Shown here: positions 24,597 to 33,336 of the stretch, piece by piece
Numbering within the stretch: position 1 is the first letter of the stretch
Layout of the letters: the number at the start of each line of letters is the position of its first letter
DNA from: an uncultured Bacilli bacterium
GTDB lineage: Bacteria; Bacillota_I; Bacilli_A; RF39; UBA660
Direction of reading: 5' to 3'
NCBI GenBank assembly: GCA_934162265.1
Contig: CAKPHZ010000005.1
Span: 1-59,253 of the forward strand
DNA: 59,253 bases
Translations under genes and position numbers: made by a program
Notes under the pieces: model-generated
Told to the model about the DNA's origin: nothing
The model's database searches: none
Seen by the model: only the letters and a program-made list of their open reading frames with translations

Positions 24597-24711
24597 AAAG
24601 ATATACTTTTGTTACAATTTTGATTTTGTTTTTTGTATATATCTTTCTTTTGTAGCATCCGCCGAAATTTCGATAAACTACAATCCTCGTCACCTAATAT
24701 AGGTCTGGCGC
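24597..24711 (-). ncRNA. glmS ribozyme (GlcN6P-activated self-cleaving leader)
   Basis: Read on the minus strand the leader has the conserved core: GCGCC right after the cleavage site (G1 is the complement of 24711), then TTAGGTGACGAGGAT and the P2.1/pseudoknot segment CGAAATTTCGGCGGATGC. P3 arms TGTAG and CTACA enclose this segment. The distal stem is formed by the complements of 24635-24646 and 24597-24606 (AAGATATATAC with GTATATCTT). The ribosome binding site of glmS follows directly. Self-cleavage in glucosamine-6-phosphate leads to mRNA decay in known examples. Confidence 0.93.
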
Positions 24712-24936
24712 TAGATTACCATTTTTCCTTCCTTCTAGGTTAATCTTAATTATATTATATAAAATAACTAGAAAAAAGAAAGTAGACTAGACAGAAATTT
24801 TACATTAATTGATAATTTTTTTATTTTCTTTATAATACTGATAAAGATGCTTTTTCATTGAAAAAATTAAGTTAATAGTTTAAAATTTTAACATTATTTG
24901 CTATAATTTAATTAAATAATAAAGTAGGTGTTATAT
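24712..24936. other. Intergenic region between the glmS ribozyme and the divergent large gene
   Basis: An AT-rich region holding both promoters. TATAAT-like boxes on the minus strand near 24751-24760 probably drive glmS. TATAAT at 24902-24907 with TTTAAA 17 nt upstream (24879-24884) probably drives the plus-strand gene at 24937. I see no coding frame or other structured RNA here. Confidence 0.5.
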
Positions 24937-27900
24937 ATGGTAGAGCATATACTAGTTGTCTTAAAAGAAGCGATAAGTAAAAATAATCCTTCTTATGCTA
25001 GAAACAATTTAACGTTAGAAGAAAAAGATCGTATATTTAAAGATGACGAAATATTATATAAACTTGAAGCTGAACTTGAGAACGAAGTAGACATTGATGA
25101 AAATATGATGGATAACGTTCTTCTTAGTTTATATGATTCAAATCAAGCAATGGCTAAAGTAGGAAATATCGAAACAATGCCTGAAAATCAGCGAGTAGCA
25201 GTAATTTCTTGTTTACCAGATGACGAAATGAAATTTAAATTTCTTTTTAAAATTGACGATCCATATCTTAGAATAATTGCATTAAGTAACTCGTCTAATG
25301 ATTTTAAATTAGCAATTTTAATAACAGAAGAGGCTCATGATAAACATAATATATATTTTAGTAGTAGTTTTGGAAATTTAAAAGTAACTGATGATGAATA
25401 TATTAATGAAATTTCAAAGAGAGTAAATAGAGATATATTTAATTTAGCTAATAAATTATCTTTAAGTTATCAAGGCAACCTTTTAAATCAAAATCAAATA
25501 ATAACGTTTCTTTCCACATTATCAACTGATGAGCAAAAAATTACTGGAGTAACAATTTTGAGAGATGATATTCAACAAATTGGAGCAATAATAAAATTAT
25601 TTGGCGAGAAAAAGCGAGTAGAAGTCTTATCAAAATTAGAAAAGGATGGTTTTCTTGTAGATGATTTATTTAAGGCAGCAGTAATAAGTAGCTTATCAGA
25701 AAGTGAGCAACTCACTTATCTATCAAAACTTAATAATAGTTATGCTAGATATGGCATCATAGCTGGGATGAGCGACAAAAACAAAATTAAAGCACTAAAA
25801 AATGAGATAAGTATGTACAATAAATCGATGTCTCAAAAGTTCAGCAATACAATTACTGCAGCTCCTGAGTTCGAAATCTTGAGTACTTATTCCATAGCAG
25901 AACTACTTGATTCCATAAATTTAGAAAATCAAGAATTAAAAAACGAACCAATTATTGAGATTTTTAATCGATTTAAAAACTCTAATTCTTTGGAATTATC
26001 TAGCTTAATGCCAGAATTAATACTACCAATTTTATCGAGTACTAATCCCATAGAAAAATTTGATAAAATAGAAAAAGTATTTCAAAAAAATAATCTTCCT
26101 ATGCTTGGAAAAGAATTTTTATGTTTCCAAATATTGTACCCAGAATTTCAAAAAAACCAATATGGAACAGAAGTATTTGATTTTACTGAAGAAAGCAGGA
26201 TATCTCCCGAACTTCTTCATCCTACTCAAACAAGAAAAATGAAAGCCGTATCAAAAAATGCTACAGATAAAGATATTCGCTTTCAAATTGTATTCAATGA
26301 TTTACTAAGAATTGCTAGTCGCTCAAATAATCGTTCCCTAATAGAGTATCTAAATAATATTGAATATGGAAATACTTTATTTTTAGGAATATCTAAAGGA
26401 ATAATAAAGTTTAATGATTTAGATGATAAATCAAAACAAATATTAGATGTTTTTTCTAATCATTTAGCCGCCTTGTACGAAAATACTGAAAAAGGATCAG
26501 AAGAGATTTTTGAAAATTTATCTACTATGGAAAAAATTGCTTACTTTTCTAGAAAATTTAATCCGACCAGCAGGTACGACTTACCCGATAGAATTGTTAG
26601 AAGTTTTGCTTATCAAGCAGAAATTGAAAGTTTTGAACAACTTAAGAACATTGTGATAAATTCTGTCCGAGAAAAAGAAGAGGTTTCAAAGAAAAAATCA
26701 GAAGAATTAAAACAAGGAAAAAAGTTAGTTTTAGAACCTGGAGATTTTGTTAGAGCCATAGGTAATATTGATTGCGTGGAAAGTTCTTTAAATAATGGCA
26801 ATGTGTGCAAAGAATTTTTAGGAACATTTTTAGGAAAAAGTGATTCTGATACAACTCCGTTAGATGTCGATTTAACTTTAATTACCGAAGAAAATACGGA
26901 TATTTATCATAATATCAAAGGAACTCCAACAGGCTTTGGCTTTGGAAATATTTATGTCATTTTAAAAAAAGATAATCCAAATTTAAATATTACTCGTGAT
27001 AAAGATGGAAATTTGACAGGTAAAGAATATGATCCATCTAAAGTAGAAGTATTTGGAACAAGTACGCAGAAAGGTGGATATGAAACACACTGGGGAGCAC
27101 GGACAGGAATTGCTTCATCAGACATAGATTATATTTTATTTAAAGAAGATTTAACAATTGATCCAAGCAATCCATATTCTGAAGATGGGAAAGTAAACTA
27201 TATTTTACCTGCATTAGAAATTCAAAAGAAAGAGTATTATGAAAATCATCAAAATGATTTGGCAATCTTAAAAAATGAAGTGGTAAAAAATGGCTTTTAT
27301 ATTCCTATTGTAGATTTTTCTGGAAAAATTATTTTTACTGATGAAGAGTATCAAGAATTAAAACAAAAGATGGAAGGATTATCACATTATGGAAGTAAAG
27401 AGTATCATTTAAAACAGCACCAATATAGTGATTACACAGAAAGAATAAAAGGATTGTTAGCTAGTAACAAACAAGAAACAAAAATTCAATCACAAAAAGT
27501 ATATCAAGCACTATCTGATATTATTCAGTCCATTCCTATGGATGAAAATTCAACTAAAACCTTACAAGCTAAAAACAAAATAGGAATTGATTTAACACCT
27601 GGAAGTGTAGAAGTGTTAGAAACTGGATCATCAGTTAGAGGAACAAATGTTCCATATGACTTTGACTTTGATTATATTTTTAGGTTAGATTCTAATATTA
27701 TTAATGATGACAAAAAAATGCATCAGTTCCGTACAAAAATATGTGAAGCATTAAATATTGCTTCAGTACCATCTGATGAATTCCGAGATGTAGAAGCAAC
27801 CATTCCAGGACTAGGAACAATAAAATTAGATATTACTTTTATTCAAAAAAATGATAAAGTAGAATATTCCACAGAAATGGCTTTGCAAGATAGAATGGAT

Positions 27901-28458
27901 ACTATTTATAAAAGTAACCCAGCAGTAGGAGATGAAGTAACAGCAAATATCATACTAGCAAAACTACTTTTAAAACAAGCTGGCTGCTATAAGCCAAAGA
28001 GAAAAGATCCAAATCAAGGTGGATTAGGTGGAGTAGGAATAGAAAACTGGATTACACAAAATGGAGGTACCCTAGAAACTGCTGCTAATAGTTTTTTAAA
28101 AGCATCTGAAGGCAAAACATATGAAGAATTCAAACTGATTTACCATATTCATGATTATGGAAAAAATCACTTGTATAAGGAAAAGAAAACATATCCTTAT
28201 GATGATTTTATCTTTAATAACATGAATCGTATAGGATATCAAAAAATGCAAGAAGTATTAAGAAAATATATTCGATATTTATCGGGAGAAAAAGACCTTT
28301 TCCCAGAGTTAGAAGAAGTTTTAAATGCATTAGAACAACAACAAGAAAAAGAAGTAACAACTACACATAGTAGAGGAATAGTTTCATTCTTTATCCTAAT
28401 TAGTTTAAGTTTATTGGTTTCTATCATAACCATTATTTATATCCTTTTAAGAAAATAG
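24937..28458 (+). CDS. 1173-aa membrane-anchored protein with nucleotidyltransferase signature
   Basis: The in-frame GTG at 24928 lies in the AGGTG site, so ATG 24937 is chosen. Residues 1 to about 400 are helical, with loosely repeated units of about 25-35 residues (V-x-x-I-S-x-L-x-x-x-E/D, then x-F-L/K). A central globular region (about 600-830) contains DTTPLDVDLTLI and a Gly/Asp-rich stretch. From about 890 there is a nucleotidyltransferase-fold signature: G897-S898 with R-G-T, then D910-x-D912, and a third carboxylate in IKLDITF (D965). GGVGIENWI and NGGTLETA (about 1030-1050) recall class I CCA-adding/OAS-type enzymes. One membrane helix (about 1145-1168) ends the protein. Substrate unknown; it appears monocistronic. 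Confidence 0.75.
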   Translation: MVEHILVVLKEAISKNNPSYARNNLTLEEKDRIFKDDEILYKLEAELENEVDIDENMMDNVLLSLYDSNQAMAKVGNIETMPENQRVAVISCLPDDEMKFKFLFKIDDPYLRIIALSNSSNDFKLAILITEEAHDKHNIYFSSSFGNLKVTDDEYINEISKRVNRDIFNLANKLSLSYQGNLLNQNQIITFLSTLSTDEQKITGVTILRDDIQQIGAIIKLFGEKKRVEVLSKLEKDGFLVDDLFKAAVISSLSESEQLTYLSKLNNSYARYGIIAGMSDKNKIKALKNEISMYNKSMSQKFSNTITAAPEFEILSTYSIAELLDSINLENQELKNEPIIEIFNRFKNSNSLELSSLMPELILPILSSTNPIEKFDKIEKVFQKNNLPMLGKEFLCFQILYPEFQKNQYGTEVFDFTEESRISPELLHPTQTRKMKAVSKNATDKDIRFQIVFNDLLRIASRSNNRSLIEYLNNIEYGNTLFLGISKGIIKFNDLDDKSKQILDVFSNHLAALYENTEKGSEEIFENLSTMEKIAYFSRKFNPTSRYDLPDRIVRSFAYQAEIESFEQLKNIVINSVREKEEVSKKKSEELKQGKKLVLEPGDFVRAIGNIDCVESSLNNGNVCKEFLGTFLGKSDSDTTPLDVDLTLITEENTDIYHNIKGTPTGFGFGNIYVILKKDNPNLNITRDKDGNLTGKEYDPSKVEVFGTSTQKGGYETHWGARTGIASSDIDYILFKEDLTIDPSNPYSEDGKVNYILPALEIQKKEYYENHQNDLAILKNEVVKNGFYIPIVDFSGKIIFTDEEYQELKQKMEGLSHYGSKEYHLKQHQYSDYTERIKGLLASNKQETKIQSQKVYQALSDIIQSIPMDENSTKTLQAKNKIGIDLTPGSVEVLETGSSVRGTNVPYDFDFDYIFRLDSNIINDDKKMHQFRTKICEALNIASVPSDEFRDVEATIPGLGTIKLDITFIQKNDKVEYSTEMALQDRMDTIYKSNPAVGDEVTANIILAKLLLKQAGCYKPKRKDPNQGGLGGVGIENWITQNGGTLETAANSFLKASEGKTYEEFKLIYHIHDYGKNHLYKEKKTYPYDDFIFNNMNRIGYQKMQEVLRKYIRYLSGEKDLFPELEEVLNALEQQQEKEVTTTHSRGIVSFFILISLSLLVSIITIIYILLRK

Positions 28459-28475
28459 CGTATGCTATTTTTTTT
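28452..28475 (+). terminator. Terminator of the 1173-aa protein gene
   Basis: AAAATAGC (28452-28459), GTAT loop, GCTATTTT (28464-28471), followed by T residues. The stop codon lies in the 5' arm. Confidence 0.8.
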
Positions 28476-28520
28476 AAATAGGGATAAATTATGTTATAAT
28501 ATGAACTGGAAGTGTTAGAA

Positions 28521-29357
28521 ATGGAAAAAAAGAAAGAAGAAAATATAGATTTAATAAAATACTTATCAAGCTTAGGATATGCTAAAAATAAAGCAAAAAC
28601 TTATGTAAGGTTAGGCTTTGTTAAAGTAAATGGAAAAGAAATCAATAAATTACCTTATTTATTAAAAGAAAATGATATCGTAAAAATAGAGAAGAAAGAA
28701 GAAAAAAACTATAATATCCATATTGTTTATGAAGATGACCATTATTTAGTTGTAGATAAAGAAGCAGGCTTATTAACAATAAGTACTTCTAATCAAACCA
28801 AAAAAGAAGAAGATACCCTTTATAAAAGAGTAAGAGCATACTTAAATCATAAACATGAATATGCATTTATTGTCAATCGAATTGATAAAGAAACCTCAGG
28901 TCTAGTTATCTTTGTTAAAGAAGAAAAATTAAAAGAACAACTCCAAAAAGATTGGAATACAATTGTTAAAAAAAGAAATTATATTGCAATTGTACCAGGG
29001 GTGATGACAAAAAAAGGACATATTGATAATTATTTATATGAAGATAAAATGACTTTTACACATTCTACTAAAGTAGGAGGAAAAAGAGCAATTACAGATT
29101 ATTTTCCTATCAAAAATAATCATCAATATACAATGCTTAATGTAGAAATAAAAACAGGAAGAAAAAATCAAATTCGTGTTCACTTAAAAGAATTAGGTTA
29201 TCCTATTTTAGGAGATAAAAAATATGGAAGTAGAATTAACCCTCTAAAAAGATTAGCCCTTCATCATGATAAAATCTCGTTTCTAGATCCAATTTCGAAT
29301 AAAACTTTAACATTCACCTCAAGTGTTCCAAAGGAATTCCATGATTTATTTCGTTAG
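28521..29357 (+). CDS. RluA-type RNA pseudouridine synthase
   Basis: A 278-aa protein: an S4-like RNA-binding domain (about 1-65, KTYVRLGFVKVNGK), then the pseudouridine synthase domain with YEDDHYLVVDKEAG, the active-site motif NRIDKETSGL (catalytic Asp retained) and KTGRKNQIRVHL. Most relatives read HRLD, so the His to Asn change is unusual. The target (23S rRNA or tRNA) cannot be told. A GTG at 28512 is in frame, but GGAAGTG fits the ATG at 28521. TATAAT at 28495-28500 may be its -10. The downstream gene overlaps its end. Confidence 0.88.
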   Translation: MEKKKEENIDLIKYLSSLGYAKNKAKTYVRLGFVKVNGKEINKLPYLLKENDIVKIEKKEEKNYNIHIVYEDDHYLVVDKEAGLLTISTSNQTKKEEDTLYKRVRAYLNHKHEYAFIVNRIDKETSGLVIFVKEEKLKEQLQKDWNTIVKKRNYIAIVPGVMTKKGHIDNYLYEDKMTFTHSTKVGGKRAITDYFPIKNNHQYTMLNVEIKTGRKNQIRVHLKELGYPILGDKKYGSRINPLKRLALHHDKISFLDPISNKTLTFTSSVPKEFHDLFR

Positions 29358-29589
29358 CATTAATCTCTTAAGTCTTTTTTTGTGTAAATTAGATAAAATA
29401 AAATCTATTCACCACAAGTGGAGAATTCCTGAAAAAGTATTATTAACCATCTCTCTTTTAGGAGGATGTTTTGGAATGCTAATAGGAATGCATCTATTTC
29501 ATCATAAAACCAAAAAGAAAAAATTTTATTTCGTTTATTTATTTAGCATAGTTTGGATTGTTATTTTACTATCAATTTGTTATAATTAA
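29341..29589 (+). CDS. DUF1294 family small membrane protein
   Basis: An 82-aa protein with membrane helices at about 2-16, 36-54 and 62-79. The middle part WRIPEKVLLTISLLGGCFGMLIGM followed by a H-H-K-T-K-K motif is the recognised DUF1294 pattern. Function unknown for the family. The AAAGGAA site is within the end of the pseudouridine synthase gene, which it overlaps by 17 nt, so the two are coupled. A GTG at 29323 is in frame but poorly placed. Confidence 0.8.
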   Translation: MIYFVSINLLSLFLCKLDKIKSIHHKWRIPEKVLLTISLLGGCFGMLIGMHLFHHKTKKKKFYFVYLFSIVWIVILLSICYN

Positions 29590-29607
29590 AAAAAGGTGCG
29601 TGATAGA

Positions 29608-31404
29608 GTGAATCAAGAAAAAATTAGAAATTTTAGTATTATTGCCCATATTGATCATGGAAAAAGTACATTAGCAGATCGAATCTTAGAAAAAACAAAT
29701 GCTGTAGATAAGAGAATAATGAAAGAACAAATTCTAGATAATATGGATATTGAAAGAGAAAGAGGAATAACCATTAAATTAAATGCAGTAAGACTAAATT
29801 ATAAAGGATATATATTAAATTTAATTGATACCCCAGGTCATGTTGACTTCAGTTATGAAGTATCCAGAAGTTTAGCAGCATGTGAAGGAGCAATCTTAGT
29901 AGTAGATGCAACCCAAGGAATAGAAGCCCAAACTCTAGCAAATGTATATTTAGCCCTAGATAATGATTTAGAAATTATTCCTGTTGTAAACAAAATAGAC
30001 CTTCCTAATGCAGAACCAGAACTAAGACGCCAAGAATTAGTAGATACTTTTGGTTTTGACTCTAGTGATGTTGTTTTTACTTCTGGAAAAACAGGAGAAG
30101 GGGTAGAAGAATTACTAGAAAAAATTATCACTAAAATTCCTCCTCCAAAAAAACAAGAAGATGATCATTTAAAATGTTTAATCTTTGATAGTTATTTTGA
30201 TCCTTATAAAGGAGTCGTTGCATATGTAAGAGTAGTATCAGGAGAACTTCATCATAATGATAAAATCATGATGAAAACGACGAATTCCACTTATGATGTA
30301 ACAGAATTAGGATTTCATACTCCAAGTAACGTAAAAACAGATACCTTAAGAGAAGGAGAAGTAGGCTACGTTTGTGCAAGTATCAAAGATATTGCTGATG
30401 TTAGAGTAGGAGATACCATCACTTTAGCCAATAATCCTTGTAAAGAATCTTTACCCGGTTATAAAAAAATGAAACCAATGGTATATTGTGGTCTTTATCC
30501 AATTGATTCAAAAAAATATCCAGCCCTAAGAGAAGCCCTAGAAAAATTAAAAATTAATGATGCTAGTTTAGTCTTTGAAACAGAGTCTTCAACAACACTA
30601 GGTTTTGGATTTCGTACAGGTTTTCTTGGCTTATTACATATGGAAATTATCGTTGAGAGAATTGAAAGAGAATTTCATGTAGAATTAATTGCAACCTCAC
30701 CATCCGTAATTTATGAAATTACATTAACCGATGGAACAATTATTCATATTGATAATCCAAGTGAATTTCCAGAAAGAGTAAAAATCAAAGAAATCAAAGA
30801 ACCATATGTAAGAACAAGTATTTTTGTTCCCAATAATTATGTCGGAAATATTATGGAACTTTGTCAAAATAAAAGAGGGACATATTTATCTATGGAATAT
30901 GTGGATGAAACAAGAGTCAATATTCATTATGAATTGCCTCTTTCAGAGATTGTTTATGATTTCTTTGATAAACTAAAAAGTTATACCAAAGGATATGCAT
31001 CTATGGATTATGATATTATTGGCAATAAACCAAGTGATTTAGTAAAGATGGATATCTTATTAAATGGAGAAATTGTTGATGCCTTATCGGTTATTGTACA
31101 TAGAGATTTTGCTTACAATAGAGCAAGAATTATCGTGGATAACTTAAAGAAATTAATCCCAAGACAAATGTTTGAAGTTCCTATTCAAGCAACTATTGGA
31201 AGTAAAGTTATTGCTAGAGCAGATATCAAAGCAATGAGAAAAAATGTTTTAGCAAAGTGCTATGGAGGAGATATTACTAGAAAGAGAAAATTACTAGAAA
31301 AACAAAAAGAAGGAAAAAAGAAAATGAAACAGATTGGTCATGTAGAAATACCAAGTGAAGCCTTCTTATCAGTCTTAAGTACAGAAGAAATCAAAGAAGA
31401 TTAA
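29608..31404 (+). CDS. lepA: Elongation factor 4 (LepA), ribosome back-translocase
   Basis: A translational GTPase of about 598 aa. The G domain shows AHIDHGKST, the switch I region ERERGITIK, DTPGHVD and NKIDLP. EF-G-like domains follow, and a C-terminal basic domain typical of LepA carries GGDITRKRKLLEKQKEGKKKMK. The start is ambiguous: GTG 29596 lies inside the AAAGGTG site, while GTG 29608 sits 10 nt after it and gives the usual N terminus (NQEKIRNFSIIAH). It is the third gene of a likely operon after the DUF1294 gene. Confidence 0.96.
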   Translation: MNQEKIRNFSIIAHIDHGKSTLADRILEKTNAVDKRIMKEQILDNMDIERERGITIKLNAVRLNYKGYILNLIDTPGHVDFSYEVSRSLAACEGAILVVDATQGIEAQTLANVYLALDNDLEIIPVVNKIDLPNAEPELRRQELVDTFGFDSSDVVFTSGKTGEGVEELLEKIITKIPPPKKQEDDHLKCLIFDSYFDPYKGVVAYVRVVSGELHHNDKIMMKTTNSTYDVTELGFHTPSNVKTDTLREGEVGYVCASIKDIADVRVGDTITLANNPCKESLPGYKKMKPMVYCGLYPIDSKKYPALREALEKLKINDASLVFETESSTTLGFGFRTGFLGLLHMEIIVERIEREFHVELIATSPSVIYEITLTDGTIIHIDNPSEFPERVKIKEIKEPYVRTSIFVPNNYVGNIMELCQNKRGTYLSMEYVDETRVNIHYELPLSEIVYDFFDKLKSYTKGYASMDYDIIGNKPSDLVKMDILLNGEIVDALSVIVHRDFAYNRARIIVDNLKKLIPRQMFEVPIQATIGSKVIARADIKAMRKNVLAKCYGGDITRKRKLLEKQKEGKKKMKQIGHVEIPSEAFLSVLSTEEIKED

Positions 31405-31423
31405 ATTAGCATTTATTAGTGTC

Positions 31424-31452
31424 TTGAAAAAGAAATTTTAATAAAATATGGT
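31424..31452 (+). promoter_or_regulatory. Probable promoter of the RNB-domain gene
   Basis: TTGAAA (31424-31429), 17-nt spacer, TATGGT (31447-31452). The start ATG is at 31468 after a GGGGGAG site, so the leader is very short. Confidence 0.5.
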
Positions 31453-31467
31453 AGTAGGGGGAGTTTT

Positions 31468-33324
31468 ATGGGAAATTTACCAGTAAATAGTAAAGAAATA
31501 AAAAAGTACATTTTAAATGTAGAAAATGATTTAGAAGGATTAATAGAATTTTTAGAAGAAGATTATAAAAATACAACAGAAGGAATATTTAATGCTCTTT
31601 TTACCTTAATGCGTCATTATGAACAAAATAAAAGTAGAGTACAATATTTAATTCATTTAATAGAATCAACTTTATCCATAAAAAGTAGCAAAGAATTAAA
31701 AGTTCTATCAGGCCAAATTATCGATTTAGATAATAAAGTAAATGCACTAAAACTAAAAGATAAAATTGCCATTCATGAGCCATTAAATCAAATTCATGAA
31801 ATCTTTTTAGCAGTCAATAGAAATGCAGATGTGGTTCCTAATGAAAAAGTAAAATACTTATCTTTCCAAATCTTTCAAGAAAAAAATATTCCCTTAATTG
31901 AAAGCTTTTTAAAAGAAAATCAAGGAATACTTTCTAGTAAAAATAAAGAAGGAGAAAATATCTTTGATATTATTTTAAAACAATATTTATATTTAGATGA
32001 AAAAAACTATGAAGAAATTTCTTATTATTATCACGTGATTTTAATTTTTCTAGCAAGTTCTTATCGAAAAGAAATTATGAATAACAGAAACTCTTATCTA
32101 GATTTTATTAAAAAATCCAAGTTAGAGTATAAAGAGCATATTATTCGTTTGATTGAATTATTTGACCCTAATTATCAGGTTACTTTAGATAAAATAGAAA
32201 AGAGATATCATGTTAATTTTGACTTTTTTTCTTCTGTTTTAGAAGAAATGAATACTTTTAAGATGGATAATACGAATCGAATAAACTTTTTACATCAAGA
32301 ATGTATTACGATCGATGGGGAGAGTACAACTTGTTTAGATGATGCTCTTTATTTGGAAAAAAATTTAGATGGCACTTATACTTTGTATGTTCATATTACC
32401 GATATTCCATCATTTGTTCCGTATCAATCTATTGTAGATATGGAAGCAAAAAAAAGAGCAGAAACAATTTATCTAAGAGATAGAAAAATTTCTTTATATC
32501 CAGAAATAATTAGTGATGGAATCTGTTCTCTTATTCCTAATAATCATCGTAATGTAATTAGTTATATCTTTCATTTAGATAGCAATTTTTCACTAATTGA
32601 AGAAGATTTCTCTTTTGTGAAAGGAAAAATTCAAGTAAAACATCGACTAAATTATCAAACAGCCGATCAAATTATTTTTGGAGAAGAAAATACTTCTTTA
32701 GCCATAATGCTAAAAAGATTAGTATTGTTTGCTGAAGTAAGGAAAAAAGGAAATATTGTTCGTGATTATTACCGAGAATATCAAAATGCCCTAAATTTTG
32801 ATCCTAATCACGAATCTTTAAAAACAAATATTTCTCCTAGTGCCAATATTGTACATGAAACCATGGTATTAACAAACTATCAAATCGGAAAATACTTTAA
32901 AGATAGTAGTTTGCCTTATTTATATAGAAAAATAGATTTACCAAGTGAAAGCTTTATTCAGGAACAATTATTAAAACTAAAAAATCTTGATCCAATCTTT
33001 TTACAAAGTAAGGAATATTATCAAAAAATAAAAGATAGTTATACAAAAGCCAAATATACAGATAAACCTGTTTATCATAAAGGACAAAATCTAGAGTGTT
33101 ATTCTCATTCTAGCAGCCCTGCAAGAAGATATGCAGATGCCTTTAACCAGTATTTACTATATGACTTGATTTTTAATCAGTTAAATAACAATCAAAATAT
33201 TTATAAATGGGAATATCAACTCCGTGATTTAGCATATTACCTTAACCAAAAGAAAAAAGAAAACGAAGTATTTTCTAGTCACTATAATTATTTATCAAGT
33301 AAAAATTTAATAAAAAAGAAGTAG
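31468..33324 (+). CDS. RNB (RNase II/R-like) domain protein with altered metal site
   Basis: A 618-aa protein. The first 260 residues are helical, without the cold-shock domains of RNase II/R. The RNB domain starts near 280 with T-I-D283-G-E-S-T-T-C289-L-D291-D292-A-L. RNase II has Asp at the position of C289 (D207 in E. coli numbering, by my alignment), so one of four conserved aspartates is missing. The later motif SSPARRYADAFNQYLL (about 550-566) is present, and there is no S1 domain at the end. It could be a weak or inactive exonuclease, or an RNA-binding relative. It is followed 12 nt later by miaB. Confidence 0.8.
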   Translation: MGNLPVNSKEIKKYILNVENDLEGLIEFLEEDYKNTTEGIFNALFTLMRHYEQNKSRVQYLIHLIESTLSIKSSKELKVLSGQIIDLDNKVNALKLKDKIAIHEPLNQIHEIFLAVNRNADVVPNEKVKYLSFQIFQEKNIPLIESFLKENQGILSSKNKEGENIFDIILKQYLYLDEKNYEEISYYYHVILIFLASSYRKEIMNNRNSYLDFIKKSKLEYKEHIIRLIELFDPNYQVTLDKIEKRYHVNFDFFSSVLEEMNTFKMDNTNRINFLHQECITIDGESTTCLDDALYLEKNLDGTYTLYVHITDIPSFVPYQSIVDMEAKKRAETIYLRDRKISLYPEIISDGICSLIPNNHRNVISYIFHLDSNFSLIEEDFSFVKGKIQVKHRLNYQTADQIIFGEENTSLAIMLKRLVLFAEVRKKGNIVRDYYREYQNALNFDPNHESLKTNISPSANIVHETMVLTNYQIGKYFKDSSLPYLYRKIDLPSESFIQEQLLKLKNLDPIFLQSKEYYQKIKDSYTKAKYTDKPVYHKGQNLECYSHSSSPARRYADAFNQYLLYDLIFNQLNNNQNIYKWEYQLRDLAYYLNQKKKENEVFSSHYNYLSSKNLIKKK

Positions 33325-33336
33325 GAGTGTGAAGTA

